From positions 186,001-250,000 of the forward strand of contig NZ_JANTYS010000008.1 in NCBI RefSeq assembly GCF_024808255.1: a stretch of DNA of 64,000 nucleotides, given 5' to 3'. Positions within the stretch are counted from its first letter, which is position 1. Every line of letters begins with the position of its first letter. The translations under genes and the position numbers were made by a program. Of this stretch, positions 53,237 to 63,306 are shown piece after piece. Origin of the DNA: Mucilaginibacter dorajii. Lineage in GTDB: Bacteria > Bacteroidota > Bacteroidia > Sphingobacteriales > Sphingobacteriaceae. The notes under the pieces were generated by a model. The model searched no databases, had not been told where the DNA came from, and saw only the letters and a list, made by a program, of their open reading frames with translations.

Positions 53237-54031
53237 ATGAAAAAGCAAACATTAAAGAATTCATTAAAAGGCGGCATCGTAGCGTTAACCCTTGCGTTAG
53301 CTACTGTAACAGGCGCCGTGACCGAAGCAGCCGCACAAGCAGTAAAAAATGTGGTATTAGTACATGGCGCCTTTGCAGATGGCTCGGGGTATAAGGCCCT
53401 TTATACCGTGCTTACCAAAAAAGGATACCACGTAACCGTAGTACAAAATCCGCTTACTTCACTTGAGGACGACGTAACCGCCACAAAAGTAGCATTAGAC
53501 AAACAGGACGGACCTGCAATTTTGGTAGGCCATTCATGGGGAGGGGCTGTAATTACCGAGGCTGGAAACCATCCCAAAGTAGTTGCCCTTGTATATATAG
53601 CCGCGTTTCAGCCCGATAATGGCGAATCTGCCCTGCAATGGCTTCAAACAGTCGCACCAGCTCCCGAAAACGGCGTTCTTCCTCCTGATGATAAGGGCAT
53701 TGTATATTACGACAAGGATAAATATCACGCCGGTTTTTGTGCCGATATCAGCAAAGAAGAGGCAGATTTCATGTATGCCTCTCAAGGAGCCTTCTATGCA
53801 AAAGGTTTCGTAACGCCCATCACCCATGCTGCCTGGAGAGACAAACCTGCCTATGGCCTTATTGCCACAGAAGATAAAAGCATCGCCCCCGAAATTCAGC
53901 ATGCCATGTACAAACGTTCCAATACCAAGGTTACCGAGATAAAGGGAAGTCACGTAATATTCATGTCGCAACCCGAAAAAGTGGCGGCAGTGATCATTGA
54001 GGCCGCAACCAATGGCGCTCAGAAAAAATAA
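53237..54031 (+). CDS. Alpha/beta hydrolase, exported paralogue
   Basis: 264 residues from the ATG at 53237 (MKKQTLKNSLKGGIVALTLA), a signal peptide with cleavage likely near AAAQA. The mature domain nearly copies the protein at 51448: VLVHGAFADGSG, VGHSWGG, ATEDKS, KGSHVIFMS, all catalytic residues intact. The main difference is the added export signal, so the pair should act on similar substrates in different compartments. A strong terminator follows. Confidence 0.9.
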   Translation: MKKQTLKNSLKGGIVALTLALATVTGAVTEAAAQAVKNVVLVHGAFADGSGYKALYTVLTKKGYHVTVVQNPLTSLEDDVTATKVALDKQDGPAILVGHSWGGAVITEAGNHPKVVALVYIAAFQPDNGESALQWLQTVAPAPENGVLPPDDKGIVYYDKDKYHAGFCADISKEEADFMYASQGAFYAKGFVTPITHAAWRDKPAYGLIATEDKSIAPEIQHAMYKRSNTKVTEIKGSHVIFMSQPEKVAAVIIEAATNGAQKK

Positions 54032-54054
54032 CATCCTGCACTTAACGTATTTAA

Positions 54055-54092
54055 AAACAGCGGCTTGCCTTATCTGGCAAGTCGCTGTTTTT
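54055..54092 (+). terminator. Intrinsic terminator after hydrolase 2
   Basis: AACAGCGGCTTGCC, a 6-base loop, and GGCAAGTCGCTGTT with one mismatch, followed by TTTT. Confidence 0.88.
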
Positions 54093-54617
54093 TCGTTTAA
54101 TGGCAATCTGCATTAATATCTCCATAGCTAATTTAAAAAAACGCAGATAAATGGATCAGGGGTAACTATTCAACCCAGGGCAAACGCATCTAATTGGGTT
54201 AACATAACTTAACACATTTTAGATACGGTGCATTGTAATTATCTAATAATCAATATTTTGTATTTAAACAAGGTTAACACTAAACTGATGTATCGCGCAA
54301 TTTAGGCCCATCCAAATATTTGTGCCCGTTGATCGATACAAGTCCCTTCGATACCTGAATCATTTAACCAGGACCAGGCAATAAAAACAAGCTATCCTTT
54401 GATGCTTATATCTTCCAGACGCCATAAGCTTATTCCGTTACCTATTATTAAATAACAACTTATCCCCGTTACCTATTTAGATGTGTTTGCCCTGCTATTC
54501 AACCTAACACTTTAGCTAATTTGAAAGCTGCTTGTGGAATTTTTGTTGTAAATGTTTTTAATAAACTTAATGGTATGATTAAATTTATATAATTTTAAAA
54601 TTCAATTAAATTTCACA
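54093..54617. other. Long intergenic region before the glycan locus
   Basis: About 525 bases without a gene. AT-rich, with a short direct repeat CCGTTACCTATT at about 54435 and 54467. I see no clear TAnnTTTG box near the TTG start at 54618. It probably holds the regulatory region of the ECF sigma operon. Confidence 0.5.
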
Positions 54618-55214
54618 TTGCCAATTCGCCCTATTTATAATGAGAATGAACTCCTGAACAAAATTGCTTCAGGGGATGTGAGGGCTTTTACGCATCTTTT
54701 CGATTCATATTATAAACATCTTGGCCAATATGTTTACCGGCTTACAGAATCAACCGAGGTTGCGGAAGAAATTGTTCAGGACGTTTTTGTAAAGATCTGG
54801 TCCCGGCGGCAGGATCTGGTAAAAGTAGAGAGTTTTACAAATTATCTTTTTATTATTACCCGTAACCGGACCTATCGGTTTTTAAAAGAAAAAGCGACTG
54901 CCCATGTCAAACAGCAGGAATGGGAAAAGGAATACCGGGAAGAGCATTATTTTCCGGGCGATGTTAGTCCTGAGGAAAAATTTTGCCTAATAATAGATAA
55001 GCTGGTTGAAAAGCTGCCTCCACAGCAAAGGAAGGTTTATGAGCTAAGCCGGATAGGGCATTTGAAGCACAGCGAAATTGCAGGTATGCTTAATATCTCC
55101 ACAGAAACTGTTAAGAAGCATATCATGTTGGCTAATAAATTTATAAAAAATAGCATTTCTGAGAAAAATGACCTGCTTTTCCTCTTGTTTTTTATGGTTT
55201 ACGTTCATTTTTAA
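54618..55214 (+). CDS. FecI-like ECF sigma factor of the glycan locus
   Basis: 198 residues starting at TTG 54618; no nearby ATG gives the N-terminus. Region 2 contains STEVAEEIVQDVFVKIWSRR and LFIITRNRTYRFLK; region 4 has LKHSEIAGMLNISTETVKKHI. The hydrophobic C-terminal tail (FLLFFMVYVHF) is common in this type. It stands before a FecR gene and a SusC with an STN domain, forming a cell-surface signalling chain: SusC senses substrate, FecR releases the sigma factor, and the sigma transcribes the locus. Confidence 0.9.
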   Translation: MPIRPIYNENELLNKIASGDVRAFTHLFDSYYKHLGQYVYRLTESTEVAEEIVQDVFVKIWSRRQDLVKVESFTNYLFIITRNRTYRFLKEKATAHVKQQEWEKEYREEHYFPGDVSPEEKFCLIIDKLVEKLPPQQRKVYELSRIGHLKHSEIAGMLNISTETVKKHIMLANKFIKNSISEKNDLLFLLFFMVYVHF

Positions 55215-55291
55215 AAACAAACTATTTTTTTTAATCAGACTACCCCTTTTTGATTTTTTTTGACTCTTTAGTTGTAAGAGCGTAAAACAAA

Positions 55292-56476
55292 ATGTCTGAA
55301 AGATTAAACTACTTGTTTCTTCAATACTTTAATAAAACCGAAACACCGGAAGAGCGTGATGAATTAATGCAGCTCATCAATGAACCGGGTTCAGAAACGC
55401 TGGTGCATGGGTTGATGGAGGAAGTATACAAATCACATCAGCTCGAAGAGGATCCTTTCCCCGCCGGGTCCCGGGGAAAAATGTTGAGCGCGGCATTAGC
55501 GGGCTACTCTTCAGATCATCCTGTTGCTACTATAGTCCCGGTAAAAAAACGATTAAATACGTTTGTTTATGCTGCTGCCGCTATATTGGTTTTAGCACTG
55601 TCATTTGGTGTATATCAGTATCGTTCGCAAAAAAGCGGAGAAAACATGCTTGTAGATAAAATACATCATGATGTAAAACCAGGTGGTAATAAAGCAATAT
55701 TAACGCTTGCCAACGGCAAGAAAATTGAACTTAACGATGCGCAAAATGGCAAGCTTGTACAGCAAGGCAATACCACGGTGGTTAAACTCGCTAATGGCAG
55801 TCTGGCTTATGTAGCCGGAAACTCAGCTGACAGTGCGCCGGTTACCAACACCATGTCGACCCCGAGAGGTGGCCAGTACAGGCTGCAACTGCCGGACGGA
55901 ACATTAGTTATGCTCAATGCTGAATCTTCTATTTCGTACCCTACCATATTTACCGGCAAAACAAGAAAGGTAGCTATTACCGGCGAAGCTTATTTTGAAG
56001 TAGTCAAAAATAAGAAGATGCCTTTTATTGTAAGCTTTGGAGATCAAAAGGTGGAAGTGCTTGGAACACATTTTGATATTCGCGCCTATCCGGAACAGCC
56101 CGGAGAAACAACGCTTTTGGAAGGCTCCGTTAAAATATCAAACGGTAATCAGAAACAGTTATTGGTGCCCGGACAACAGGCTGTTTATAACAACAATGCT
56201 AAAAAGTTTGATATAAAAGCGGTTGATACCGAAGAGATCATAGCCTGGAAAAACGGATTGTTCCATTTTGATAATACCGACCTTGACCAGGTGATGCTTG
56301 AATTAGCACGATGGTACAATGTTGAAGTAATTTATAAAGGACCTAAGCCTACTTTGAATTTTACAGGCGAGGCCAAAAAGAGCAGTAACCTTTCCAGGGT
56401 GTTTAAGATACTGGAATCAACAGGAGGGGTAAAGTTCACGATAAACGGGAATACAGTAGCAGTAGAGAAGAAGTAA
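55292..56476 (+). CDS. FecR-type anti-sigma factor (DUF4974)
   Basis: 394 residues. The cytoplasmic N-terminal part (about 1-85) should bind the sigma factor. One membrane helix is at about 90-106 (FVYAAAAILVLALSFGV). The periplasmic FecR domain carries the typical TPRGGQYRLQLPDGTLVMLNAESS, and the C-terminal DUF4974 region FHFDNTDLDQVMLELARWYNVEV can contact the STN domain of SusC. It lies 77 bases downstream of the sigma gene. Confidence 0.93.
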   Translation: MSERLNYLFLQYFNKTETPEERDELMQLINEPGSETLVHGLMEEVYKSHQLEEDPFPAGSRGKMLSAALAGYSSDHPVATIVPVKKRLNTFVYAAAAILVLALSFGVYQYRSQKSGENMLVDKIHHDVKPGGNKAILTLANGKKIELNDAQNGKLVQQGNTTVVKLANGSLAYVAGNSADSAPVTNTMSTPRGGQYRLQLPDGTLVMLNAESSISYPTIFTGKTRKVAITGEAYFEVVKNKKMPFIVSFGDQKVEVLGTHFDIRAYPEQPGETTLLEGSVKISNGNQKQLLVPGQQAVYNNNAKKFDIKAVDTEEIIAWKNGLFHFDNTDLDQVMLELARWYNVEVIYKGPKPTLNFTGEAKKSSNLSRVFKILESTGGVKFTINGNTVAVEKK

Positions 56477-56512
56477 TATAAATTTAACCAATAACCAATT
56501 AAACTTAAAAAA

Positions 56513-56586
56513 ATGAACAGACACCCAAAGTAGCTCCGGCAAAGGGTATCCAAAAGTAAGCCCCTCCGGATTCCGGCCGGAGAGGC
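56513..56586 (+). promoter_or_regulatory. Leader with mini-ORF and hairpin before susC
   Basis: Between fecR and susC is a 7-codon frame including its stop, ATG AAC AGA CAC CCA AAG TAG (56513-56533). It is followed by a stable hairpin GCCCCTCCGG/CCGGAGAGGC (56560-56586). Such a pair could attenuate expression of the outer-membrane genes relative to the regulators. Only the sequence is seen; the effect is inferred. Confidence 0.35.
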
Positions 56587-56656
56587 TAAATGATTGGATC
56601 AACCCAAATTACAATTATAACCATTGATTTTAAACTTAACCCAAACATTCAAATGT

Positions 56657-59600
56657 ATGAAACAACTTCTACATTCTAAAGCTCCTATGCCCATTGGCCT
56701 GGGGCTTAATGAGAGAAACCTACGCGATAGTTATTTTAAACAGGTATTACGGATAATGAAACTTACGGGCGCCCTTTTATTTGTGCTGACTATGCACCTG
56801 AGCGCATCCACTATGGCGCAAAAAGTGAGCCTTTCCAAAGAAAATGATAACCTGAGATCAGTTTTAAAGGAATTGCGAAAACAAACCGGGTATTTGTTCA
56901 TGTACAATAACCAGGTTATTAAAAAGGCCCGGCCTATCTCTATACACGTTACCAATACCGAGCTTGGTGACGTGTTGGCAGAAATATTTAAAAATCAGCC
57001 GTTAACCTACGAACTGGACGATAATACGATCATTATCAAAGAGCCCGGTCAGTCATTGGGTAATGGGCAAGCTGAAAAGCCTGCCCCGATACGCATTACC
57101 GGTAAGGTGGTTGATAAAAAGGGCGTGCCCATTCCGGGAGTAACCGTGCAGGTTAAAGGTACCTCAACTATTACCTCAACTTCTATCGACGGAGGATTTG
57201 TTATCAATGCCGAAAAAGGGAGTGTTATTCAATTCCGTTTTATTGGGTTTGAAATGAAGGAGATATTGGTGGAGAACCAAACAACGCTTACCATTACCCT
57301 TAATGAAGATCAGAAAGGTTTGAACGAAGTAGTTGTAGTGGGTTATGGCACCAGCACCAAAAGGGAGCTGACCAGCGCCATTTCGACTGTTAAGGCCGAG
57401 CAATTTAATGCCGGAGTAGTAGCAACACCTGCCGACCTGCTTGAAGGTAAAGTGGCCGGTTTAAACATTACCAACGATGGCAACCCTAACGGAACTGCAA
57501 CGGTTACACTGCGCGGGCCTTCGTCGTTACGTCCCGCTGGCTCATCGCCGTTTTATGTGATTGATGGTGTGCCCGATGCTGATTTTAATTTGCTGGCTCC
57601 ATCAGATATCGCCTCTATCGATGTACTGAAAGATGCATCTGCTGCCGCTATTTACGGTACACGGGCTACTAACGGTGTAATTTTGGTTACTACCAAAAAA
57701 GCCAAAGCCGGACAATTAAGGATGACATATGATGGCTATGGATCAATAGAGAAAATATCCAATTCATTTAAAGTAGCTACTGCCGATCAGTTAAGGGCTT
57801 ATGTTAAAGCCAACGGACAAAGCTTTACACCGGCAAATGATAACGGTGGCAATACCGATTGGCAAAAAGCGGTTGAACGCAGCAATGGTTTTTCGCAAAA
57901 TCACAACCTTTCTTTTGGCGGCGGTACAGATAAAACACTTTATAGCGGAAGTTTAAATTACCTGGATAACCAGGGTATCGTAAAAACAAGTGGCTTAAAG
58001 CGTATTATAGGCAGGCTTAATGTTTCGCAAAAAGCGTTGAACGATAAGTTGAAACTCGATTTTTCGGTAAGTAATTCGGTGACCAACTCGGGATTACTGG
58101 TTAACGATATCCCTTTATCTACAGCAAATGGCCAAAGCCCCGGATTGTTTAAATCAGTTGTACAGTACTTACCAACCCGTACAATTTATAACGCCGATGG
58201 CACACTTTATAATGATCCTACTTTAAAGTTAGGCTATAACCCGGTGGGGCTGATCACCAATGATACTTATAAACAAAAAATTAGTCTTTTACTGGCCAAT
58301 ACCCGTGCCGAACTGCAATTGCCATTTGGCTTATTGTATAATTTGAACCTGGCTTACCAGGACAGGGTCACAAATAATAATACATATTATGATTCGGCAT
58401 CTGAATTGGCGCCGGGCCTTAACGGCAAGGCTATCCGCTCAACATCCGAGGATACCAAAAAGCTGTTTGAAAACTATTTAACGTATACACACAACTGGAA
58501 CAATGAGCATGACCTTAAGGTATTGTTTGGCTACTCGTTTGATGAAACTTCAACAGGCGATGGCTTTCAATCAGTTGCGCAAGGTTTTCCATCTGATGCC
58601 ACCAGCTATTATAACCTGGGTTTGGGTAACCAAACCGGTGTTAATTCCGATCTTGGAAATACACAGCTCACCACACTGCGCTTAATTTCATTTTACTCGC
58701 GGTTAAACTACAATTACTTAGGTAAGTATATTTTCCAGGCTTCAATTCGTAGAGATGGATCAAACGCGTTTGGTACCAATAACCGCTGGGGGTATTTCCC
58801 GGCAGCTTCGGCGGCGTGGCGCGTTATCGACGAATCGTTTATGAAATCGCAAAACCTGTTTGATGATTTAAAACTTAGGGTTGGTTATGGGCAAACAGGT
58901 AATTCATTAGGTTTTAGCCCATACACGCCAATTACCTTATACGGTACCACAGGTAGTTTTTACTATAATGGTGCTTACACGGGTGCTATTGGCGTAACGC
59001 AAAATCCCAATCCAAATTTGAAATGGGAAACCACAGCAACCTTAAACGGCGGTGTCGATTTTTCGTTGTTGCAAGGACGGTTAGCGGGATCAGTTGATGT
59101 TTACAATAAAAAGACAACCAATATGATCTATTCTATACCTGTTTCGCTGATCAATAACTTTGTAAATACCACCATAGCAAACGTTGGCAGTATGACCAAT
59201 AAAGGGGTAGAGATAGCGTTAAACGGAACTCCTGTAAAAACAAAAAACTTTACCTGGAGCAGCTACGGAAATATCGCCTTTAATAAAAATAAGATCATTT
59301 CTTTAGGTAAGGATGTATCTAAAATATATGTAGGTGACCCGGAAGGACCAGGCCAGAGTGGTATTAAGGTTTCTATTATTGAAGCAGGGTATCCGCTGGG
59401 CGAATTTTACACCTTGAAGTATATCGGTCGTACTAACGGTGTATCCACTTATATGGGGGCAAACGGGCAGCCTACTACTACACCAACAAGTGCCGATCAA
59501 ACCTACGCCGGTAACGCGCAGCCAACTTATACATTTGGCTGGGGTAACGATTTTTCTTATAAAAAATTCAGCCTGAATTTCTTTTTCCGCGGTCAGGGGG

Positions 59601-59989
59601 GCAATAAAATCATGGATGCCTCATTGGCAAGCTTTAACCAGCCTACGCAGGCTTCGGCGCATGGTGTGCCTACCTTAACATTAAGCGAGCCGGGTAATGA
59701 TGTAAATGCCAACCTATATTCAACACGCTATCTTGAAAGCGGGGCTTTCATCAGGTTAAGTAATGCAACTTTGTCTTACAAAACCAAGCTGCCGGGTAAT
59801 TATGTACATGGGCTGCGGTTTTATTTGACCGGTACTAACCTGTTTATCATTACCAAATATAAAGGGGTTGATCCGGAGTTAAACCTTAACCTCAACAACC
59901 AGGCAAGCGGGCAGTTTATAGGTATGGATAGTAATAACTTTTATCCAAAAACAAGGAGCTTCCTGGCTGGCGTACAAGTAGATTTATAA
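56657..59989 (+). CDS. SusC/RagA TonB-dependent outer-membrane transporter with STN domain
   Basis: About 1110 residues from the ATG at 56657. A long N-terminus is followed by a signal peptide (MKLTGALLFVLTMHLSAS). An STN signalling domain comes next (LRSVLKELRKQTGYLFMY...), then a carboxypeptidase-like domain (ITGKVVDKKGVPIPGVTV), the plug with the SusC motif DVLKDASAAAIYGTRATNGVI, and the barrel ending in FLAGVQVDL. It imports oligosaccharides bound by the SusD partner with energy from TonB. The STN domain ties it to the FecR/sigma pair upstream. Confidence 0.96.
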   Translation: MKQLLHSKAPMPIGLGLNERNLRDSYFKQVLRIMKLTGALLFVLTMHLSASTMAQKVSLSKENDNLRSVLKELRKQTGYLFMYNNQVIKKARPISIHVTNTELGDVLAEIFKNQPLTYELDDNTIIIKEPGQSLGNGQAEKPAPIRITGKVVDKKGVPIPGVTVQVKGTSTITSTSIDGGFVINAEKGSVIQFRFIGFEMKEILVENQTTLTITLNEDQKGLNEVVVVGYGTSTKRELTSAISTVKAEQFNAGVVATPADLLEGKVAGLNITNDGNPNGTATVTLRGPSSLRPAGSSPFYVIDGVPDADFNLLAPSDIASIDVLKDASAAAIYGTRATNGVILVTTKKAKAGQLRMTYDGYGSIEKISNSFKVATADQLRAYVKANGQSFTPANDNGGNTDWQKAVERSNGFSQNHNLSFGGGTDKTLYSGSLNYLDNQGIVKTSGLKRIIGRLNVSQKALNDKLKLDFSVSNSVTNSGLLVNDIPLSTANGQSPGLFKSVVQYLPTRTIYNADGTLYNDPTLKLGYNPVGLITNDTYKQKISLLLANTRAELQLPFGLLYNLNLAYQDRVTNNNTYYDSASELAPGLNGKAIRSTSEDTKKLFENYLTYTHNWNNEHDLKVLFGYSFDETSTGDGFQSVAQGFPSDATSYYNLGLGNQTGVNSDLGNTQLTTLRLISFYSRLNYNYLGKYIFQASIRRDGSNAFGTNNRWGYFPAASAAWRVIDESFMKSQNLFDDLKLRVGYGQTGNSLGFSPYTPITLYGTTGSFYYNGAYTGAIGVTQNPNPNLKWETTATLNGGVDFSLLQGRLAGSVDVYNKKTTNMIYSIPVSLINNFVNTTIANVGSMTNKGVEIALNGTPVKTKNFTWSSYGNIAFNKNKIISLGKDVSKIYVGDPEGPGQSGIKVSIIEAGYPLGEFYTLKYIGRTNGVSTYMGANGQPTTTPTSADQTYAGNAQPTYTFGWGNDFSYKKFSLNFFFRGQGGNKIMDASLASFNQPTQASAHGVPTLTLSEPGNDVNANLYSTRYLESGAFIRLSNATLSYKTKLPGNYVHGLRFYLTGTNLFIITKYKGVDPELNLNLNNQASGQFIGMDSNNFYPKTRSFLAGVQVDL

Positions 59990-60009
59990 TACCCTAAAAC
60001 CTAATTGAC

Positions 60010-61602
60010 ATGAACTTCATAAAAAAATATAAAAAACTTAGCTTCATAGCTTTGCTTGCGGGGGCAGTTTATCTGTCGGGCTGCACAAAATTGGATGTTA
60101 CGCCCAAGTCGGCGCTTACACCCAGTAATTTCCCAACTACGGCTGCCCAGTTTGTAGCGGCAACCGGCCCTATCTATACCTCGTTTCGTACTTCACCAGG
60201 CCGGGAGTACTGGCTGTTGCAAAACCTGAGCACAGACGAGAGCGTACTGGTAGCCCGTGGCGGTAACTGGTTAGATGGTGGTACCTACTCTACCGTAAAT
60301 TTACATACGGTAACGCCGGATAATGGCATGATAGAATCGTGCTGGTCATGGGGGTATACTACCATCAGTAATTGTAACAAGGTATTATCGTTATTTGCAT
60401 CGGCACCAGAAAGTACTTCTAAACAACAAACCATTGCCGAGATAAAAACCATGCGTGCTTTATCCTATTTTTATATGATGGATTTGTTTGGTAATGTGCC
60501 TATATCTAAAACCTTTGGCGATACCACCAATTTAGGTACACAGCCAAGGGCAACAGTGTTTGCTTTTGTTGAAAGCGAGTTACTGGCGCAAATTCCTAAT
60601 TTGAGCGCAACGGTAGGTGCTTCAACTTATGGCAGACCTACAAAATACCTGGCGTATGCTATTTTGGCTAAAATGTATCTGAATGCAGAATACTATATAG
60701 GGACAGCAAGATACCAGGACGCGGTTACCATGTGCGACAATATTATACAGGGAGGCCAGTATGGTTTGGATGCTGACTATTTAGGCATGTTTAAACCAAA
60801 TAACGGACCCGGCGTAAAGGATTTTATTTTTGCCATACCTTATGATGCTTTACTGGCGCAGGGCATGTATTACGCGCGGTGGACGATTAACCCCAATTTA
60901 GCCACCAAGTATAAAATGCCTTACACTCCCGATGGCCCTGTATATACTTATAAGCAATATTATGCCTTGTTTAACGACGCTAATGACGTGCGTAAAAAAC
61001 AATACCTTGCCGGCAAGCAATATAATAACGACGGAACACCGATTAACATTACCACAACCAATATAGGTCTTGATGCCAGCTACAGCGGATCTGACCCTAA
61101 CGGTGTTGTTGTACACCAGCTGGAGTTTACCCCGGATATTGTATGGAAAAATGCCGCCACTTTTGATATTGGTAATGATGAACTTGCTAACGAAGAAGGT
61201 TACAGGAACAATAAATTTTACCCGGATAGCCTGAGTACTACCCGTAACCAAAGTAACGATGTGCCGATGTTTAGGTATGCCGATGTTTTATTAGAAAAAG
61301 CCGAAGCCATATTAAGAGGAGCAAATGCTACCAACGGCCAAACTGCATTATCATTGGTTAACCAGGTACGCACACGTGCCAAAGCTGCCAGCCTTACTTC
61401 TGTGGCTTTGCAGGATATATTGGATGAACGTGGAAGAGAGTTGGCGATGGAATGCTGGAGAAGAAACGATATGATCAGGTTTGGACAATTTGAAAAAGCA
61501 TGGGGTATAAAAACCGATGCCAATCCCAATAAACGTATTTTCCCTATTCCGCGACCAGAAATTCAGTTAAACCCTAAATTAACCCAAAATCCGGGTTATT
61601 GA
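60010..61602 (+). CDS. SusD/RagB glycan-binding lipoprotein
   Basis: 530 residues. Lipobox LSGC with Cys25, then the SusD fold: early TPR-like helices (MRALSYFYMMDLFGNVPI) and the C-terminal signature LLEKAEAILR...VRTRAKA and ERGRELAMECWRRNDMIRFGQF. It binds the polymer at the cell surface and closes as a lid on the SusC transporter. It follows susC by 20 bases and is followed by a strong terminator, so downstream enzymes depend on read-through or their own promoter. Confidence 0.95.
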   Translation: MNFIKKYKKLSFIALLAGAVYLSGCTKLDVTPKSALTPSNFPTTAAQFVAATGPIYTSFRTSPGREYWLLQNLSTDESVLVARGGNWLDGGTYSTVNLHTVTPDNGMIESCWSWGYTTISNCNKVLSLFASAPESTSKQQTIAEIKTMRALSYFYMMDLFGNVPISKTFGDTTNLGTQPRATVFAFVESELLAQIPNLSATVGASTYGRPTKYLAYAILAKMYLNAEYYIGTARYQDAVTMCDNIIQGGQYGLDADYLGMFKPNNGPGVKDFIFAIPYDALLAQGMYYARWTINPNLATKYKMPYTPDGPVYTYKQYYALFNDANDVRKKQYLAGKQYNNDGTPINITTTNIGLDASYSGSDPNGVVVHQLEFTPDIVWKNAATFDIGNDELANEEGYRNNKFYPDSLSTTRNQSNDVPMFRYADVLLEKAEAILRGANATNGQTALSLVNQVRTRAKAASLTSVALQDILDERGRELAMECWRRNDMIRFGQFEKAWGIKTDANPNKRIFPIPRPEIQLNPKLTQNPGY

Positions 61603-61612
61603 TAATCCTCTT

Positions 61613-61646
61613 AATAATCCCCGGCCGGAAATGGCCGGGGATTATT
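61613..61646 (+). terminator. Intrinsic terminator after susD
   Basis: A perfect 14-bp stem AATAATCCCCGGCC/GGCCGGGGATTATT with a 6-base loop, starting 11 bases after the stop. It can limit transcription into the enzyme genes. Confidence 0.85.
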
Positions 61647-61727
61647 CTTGATGAAAGAGTTTTTTTGCAACTATAAAACTTTGATCTTTAAAAGCGACCA
61701 GTAAATTAAAAACCTTTATAAAATATT

Positions 61728-63260
61728 ATGAGAGTAATCCTGTTATTCCTGTTTTCGGTAATCTTAATCAATACTGCGTTTGCGCAACAAAAAGTATTTA
61801 ATATCAAAAAACTGGGAGCGGTGGCCGATGGCAAAACCGATAATACCCGTATTATACAGGGGGCTATTGACCGGGCTTTTGAAGCAGGTGGGGGAACAGT
61901 TTGGTTTCCGGCAGGTAAATTTGTAACCAGCGTTATTCATATACGGTCAAATGTAACATTGTACCTGGCGGCCGGTGCAGAATTACGCGCGTCTGTGAAA
62001 CGTATTACCTATGGCCCGGGAAAAGCATCTCCGCTGATTTGTGCAGACGGACAACAAAATATTTCTATTACCGGCAAAGGTACCATCAATGGGCAGGGTG
62101 AAGCGTTGTTAAAGGATATTTACCGGATGCTGAACGATGGGACATTAAAAGATACAGAGTGGAAAACCTATAACGACTGGCACCAATTACGCCCGGAGGA
62201 AGATAACAGGCCCAAGCTTATCGTTTTTAAAAATTGCGACAAGGTTACGCTCAAAAATATCACCATTAAAAATGGTTTATGCTGGATACAGGATTACAGA
62301 AGCTGTACCAATATGGTTATTGACAGTATCAGCGTAATTAGCAATACATTTTTAAACAACGATGGAATTGACCTGGTCGACTGCAAAAATGTAAAGCTCA
62401 CCAATAGCTTTTTTAATGTAGCCGATGACGGGATTTGCCTCAAATCATCCGATCCGCAAGGAGCCTGCGAAAATATATACATAGCCAATTGCAAAATACG
62501 TTCAAGTGCCAGTGCTTTTAAAATGGGAACAGCATCCTGGGGCGGGTTCAAAAAAATAAAGGTTCGGAATATTTATGTATATGATACCTACCGCTCGGCC
62601 ATTGCCATTGAATCAGTGGATGGCGCTGTTATAGATGGCATTGACATTCGGGATGTTGTTGCAAAAAATACAGGAAACGCCATTTTTATCCGTCTTGGAA
62701 AGCGAAATAAGAAAAGCCCGCCGGGATCTATCAGTAATGTTTACATCGGGAATGTTAAATGTGAGGTACCCGCCGGTAAACCAGATGCCGGTTACCATAT
62801 GGAAGGCCCCCCCGAACAGTTTGCTCATAATATTTTTCCGTCCTCCATTACCGGTATGCCTGGTTTTGAACCAAATAATATCACCCTTGAAAATATTGCC
62901 ATTAATTATCTTGGTACTGCCCAAAAACAAGTCGCTTACTTCAGCACCGATTCATTGGACAAAGTGCCCGAAAAAGCGGCTAACTACCCTGAGTTCTCGA
63001 TGTTTGGTGAATTACCGGCCTCCGGATTTTACGTAAGGCACGCCGCTGGTATAAAAATGAAAAATATAGATATCACTTATACCGGCAAAGATTTTCGGAC
63101 TCCTTTTATTTTTGATGATGTAAACAAGCTGAGCCTTGAAAAGGTAAATGTTATCCATACGGATATATTACCCATCATGATCCTGAATGGCGTAAAAGAC
63201 CCATTATTACTGGATATTCAGCCAACTCAGGATAACAAGAAAACTATTAAAGTGCAGTAG
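61728..63260 (+). CDS. Glycoside hydrolase family 28 (polygalacturonase-like)
   Basis: 510 residues with a signal peptide ending near NTAFAQQ. It is a right-handed beta-helix: GAVADGKTDNTRIIQGAID at the start, GGGTVWFPAGKF, then the catalytic region NNDGIDLVDCKN and ADDGICLKSSDPQG with the aspartates of GH28, and a later beta-helix coil SAFKMGTASWGGF. GH28 enzymes cleave galacturonic-acid linkages in pectin, but relatives act on other alpha-linked residues, so the substrate is not certain. Longer than simple polygalacturonases. Confidence 0.9.
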   Translation: MRVILLFLFSVILINTAFAQQKVFNIKKLGAVADGKTDNTRIIQGAIDRAFEAGGGTVWFPAGKFVTSVIHIRSNVTLYLAAGAELRASVKRITYGPGKASPLICADGQQNISITGKGTINGQGEALLKDIYRMLNDGTLKDTEWKTYNDWHQLRPEEDNRPKLIVFKNCDKVTLKNITIKNGLCWIQDYRSCTNMVIDSISVISNTFLNNDGIDLVDCKNVKLTNSFFNVADDGICLKSSDPQGACENIYIANCKIRSSASAFKMGTASWGGFKKIKVRNIYVYDTYRSAIAIESVDGAVIDGIDIRDVVAKNTGNAIFIRLGKRNKKSPPGSISNVYIGNVKCEVPAGKPDAGYHMEGPPEQFAHNIFPSSITGMPGFEPNNITLENIAINYLGTAQKQVAYFSTDSLDKVPEKAANYPEFSMFGELPASGFYVRHAAGIKMKNIDITYTGKDFRTPFIFDDVNKLSLEKVNVIHTDILPIMILNGVKDPLLLDIQPTQDNKKTIKVQ

Positions 63261-63306
63261 TTTATTACTCATAGCTCGGCTAATTGAATTACAAACAGAA
63301 ATAAAA

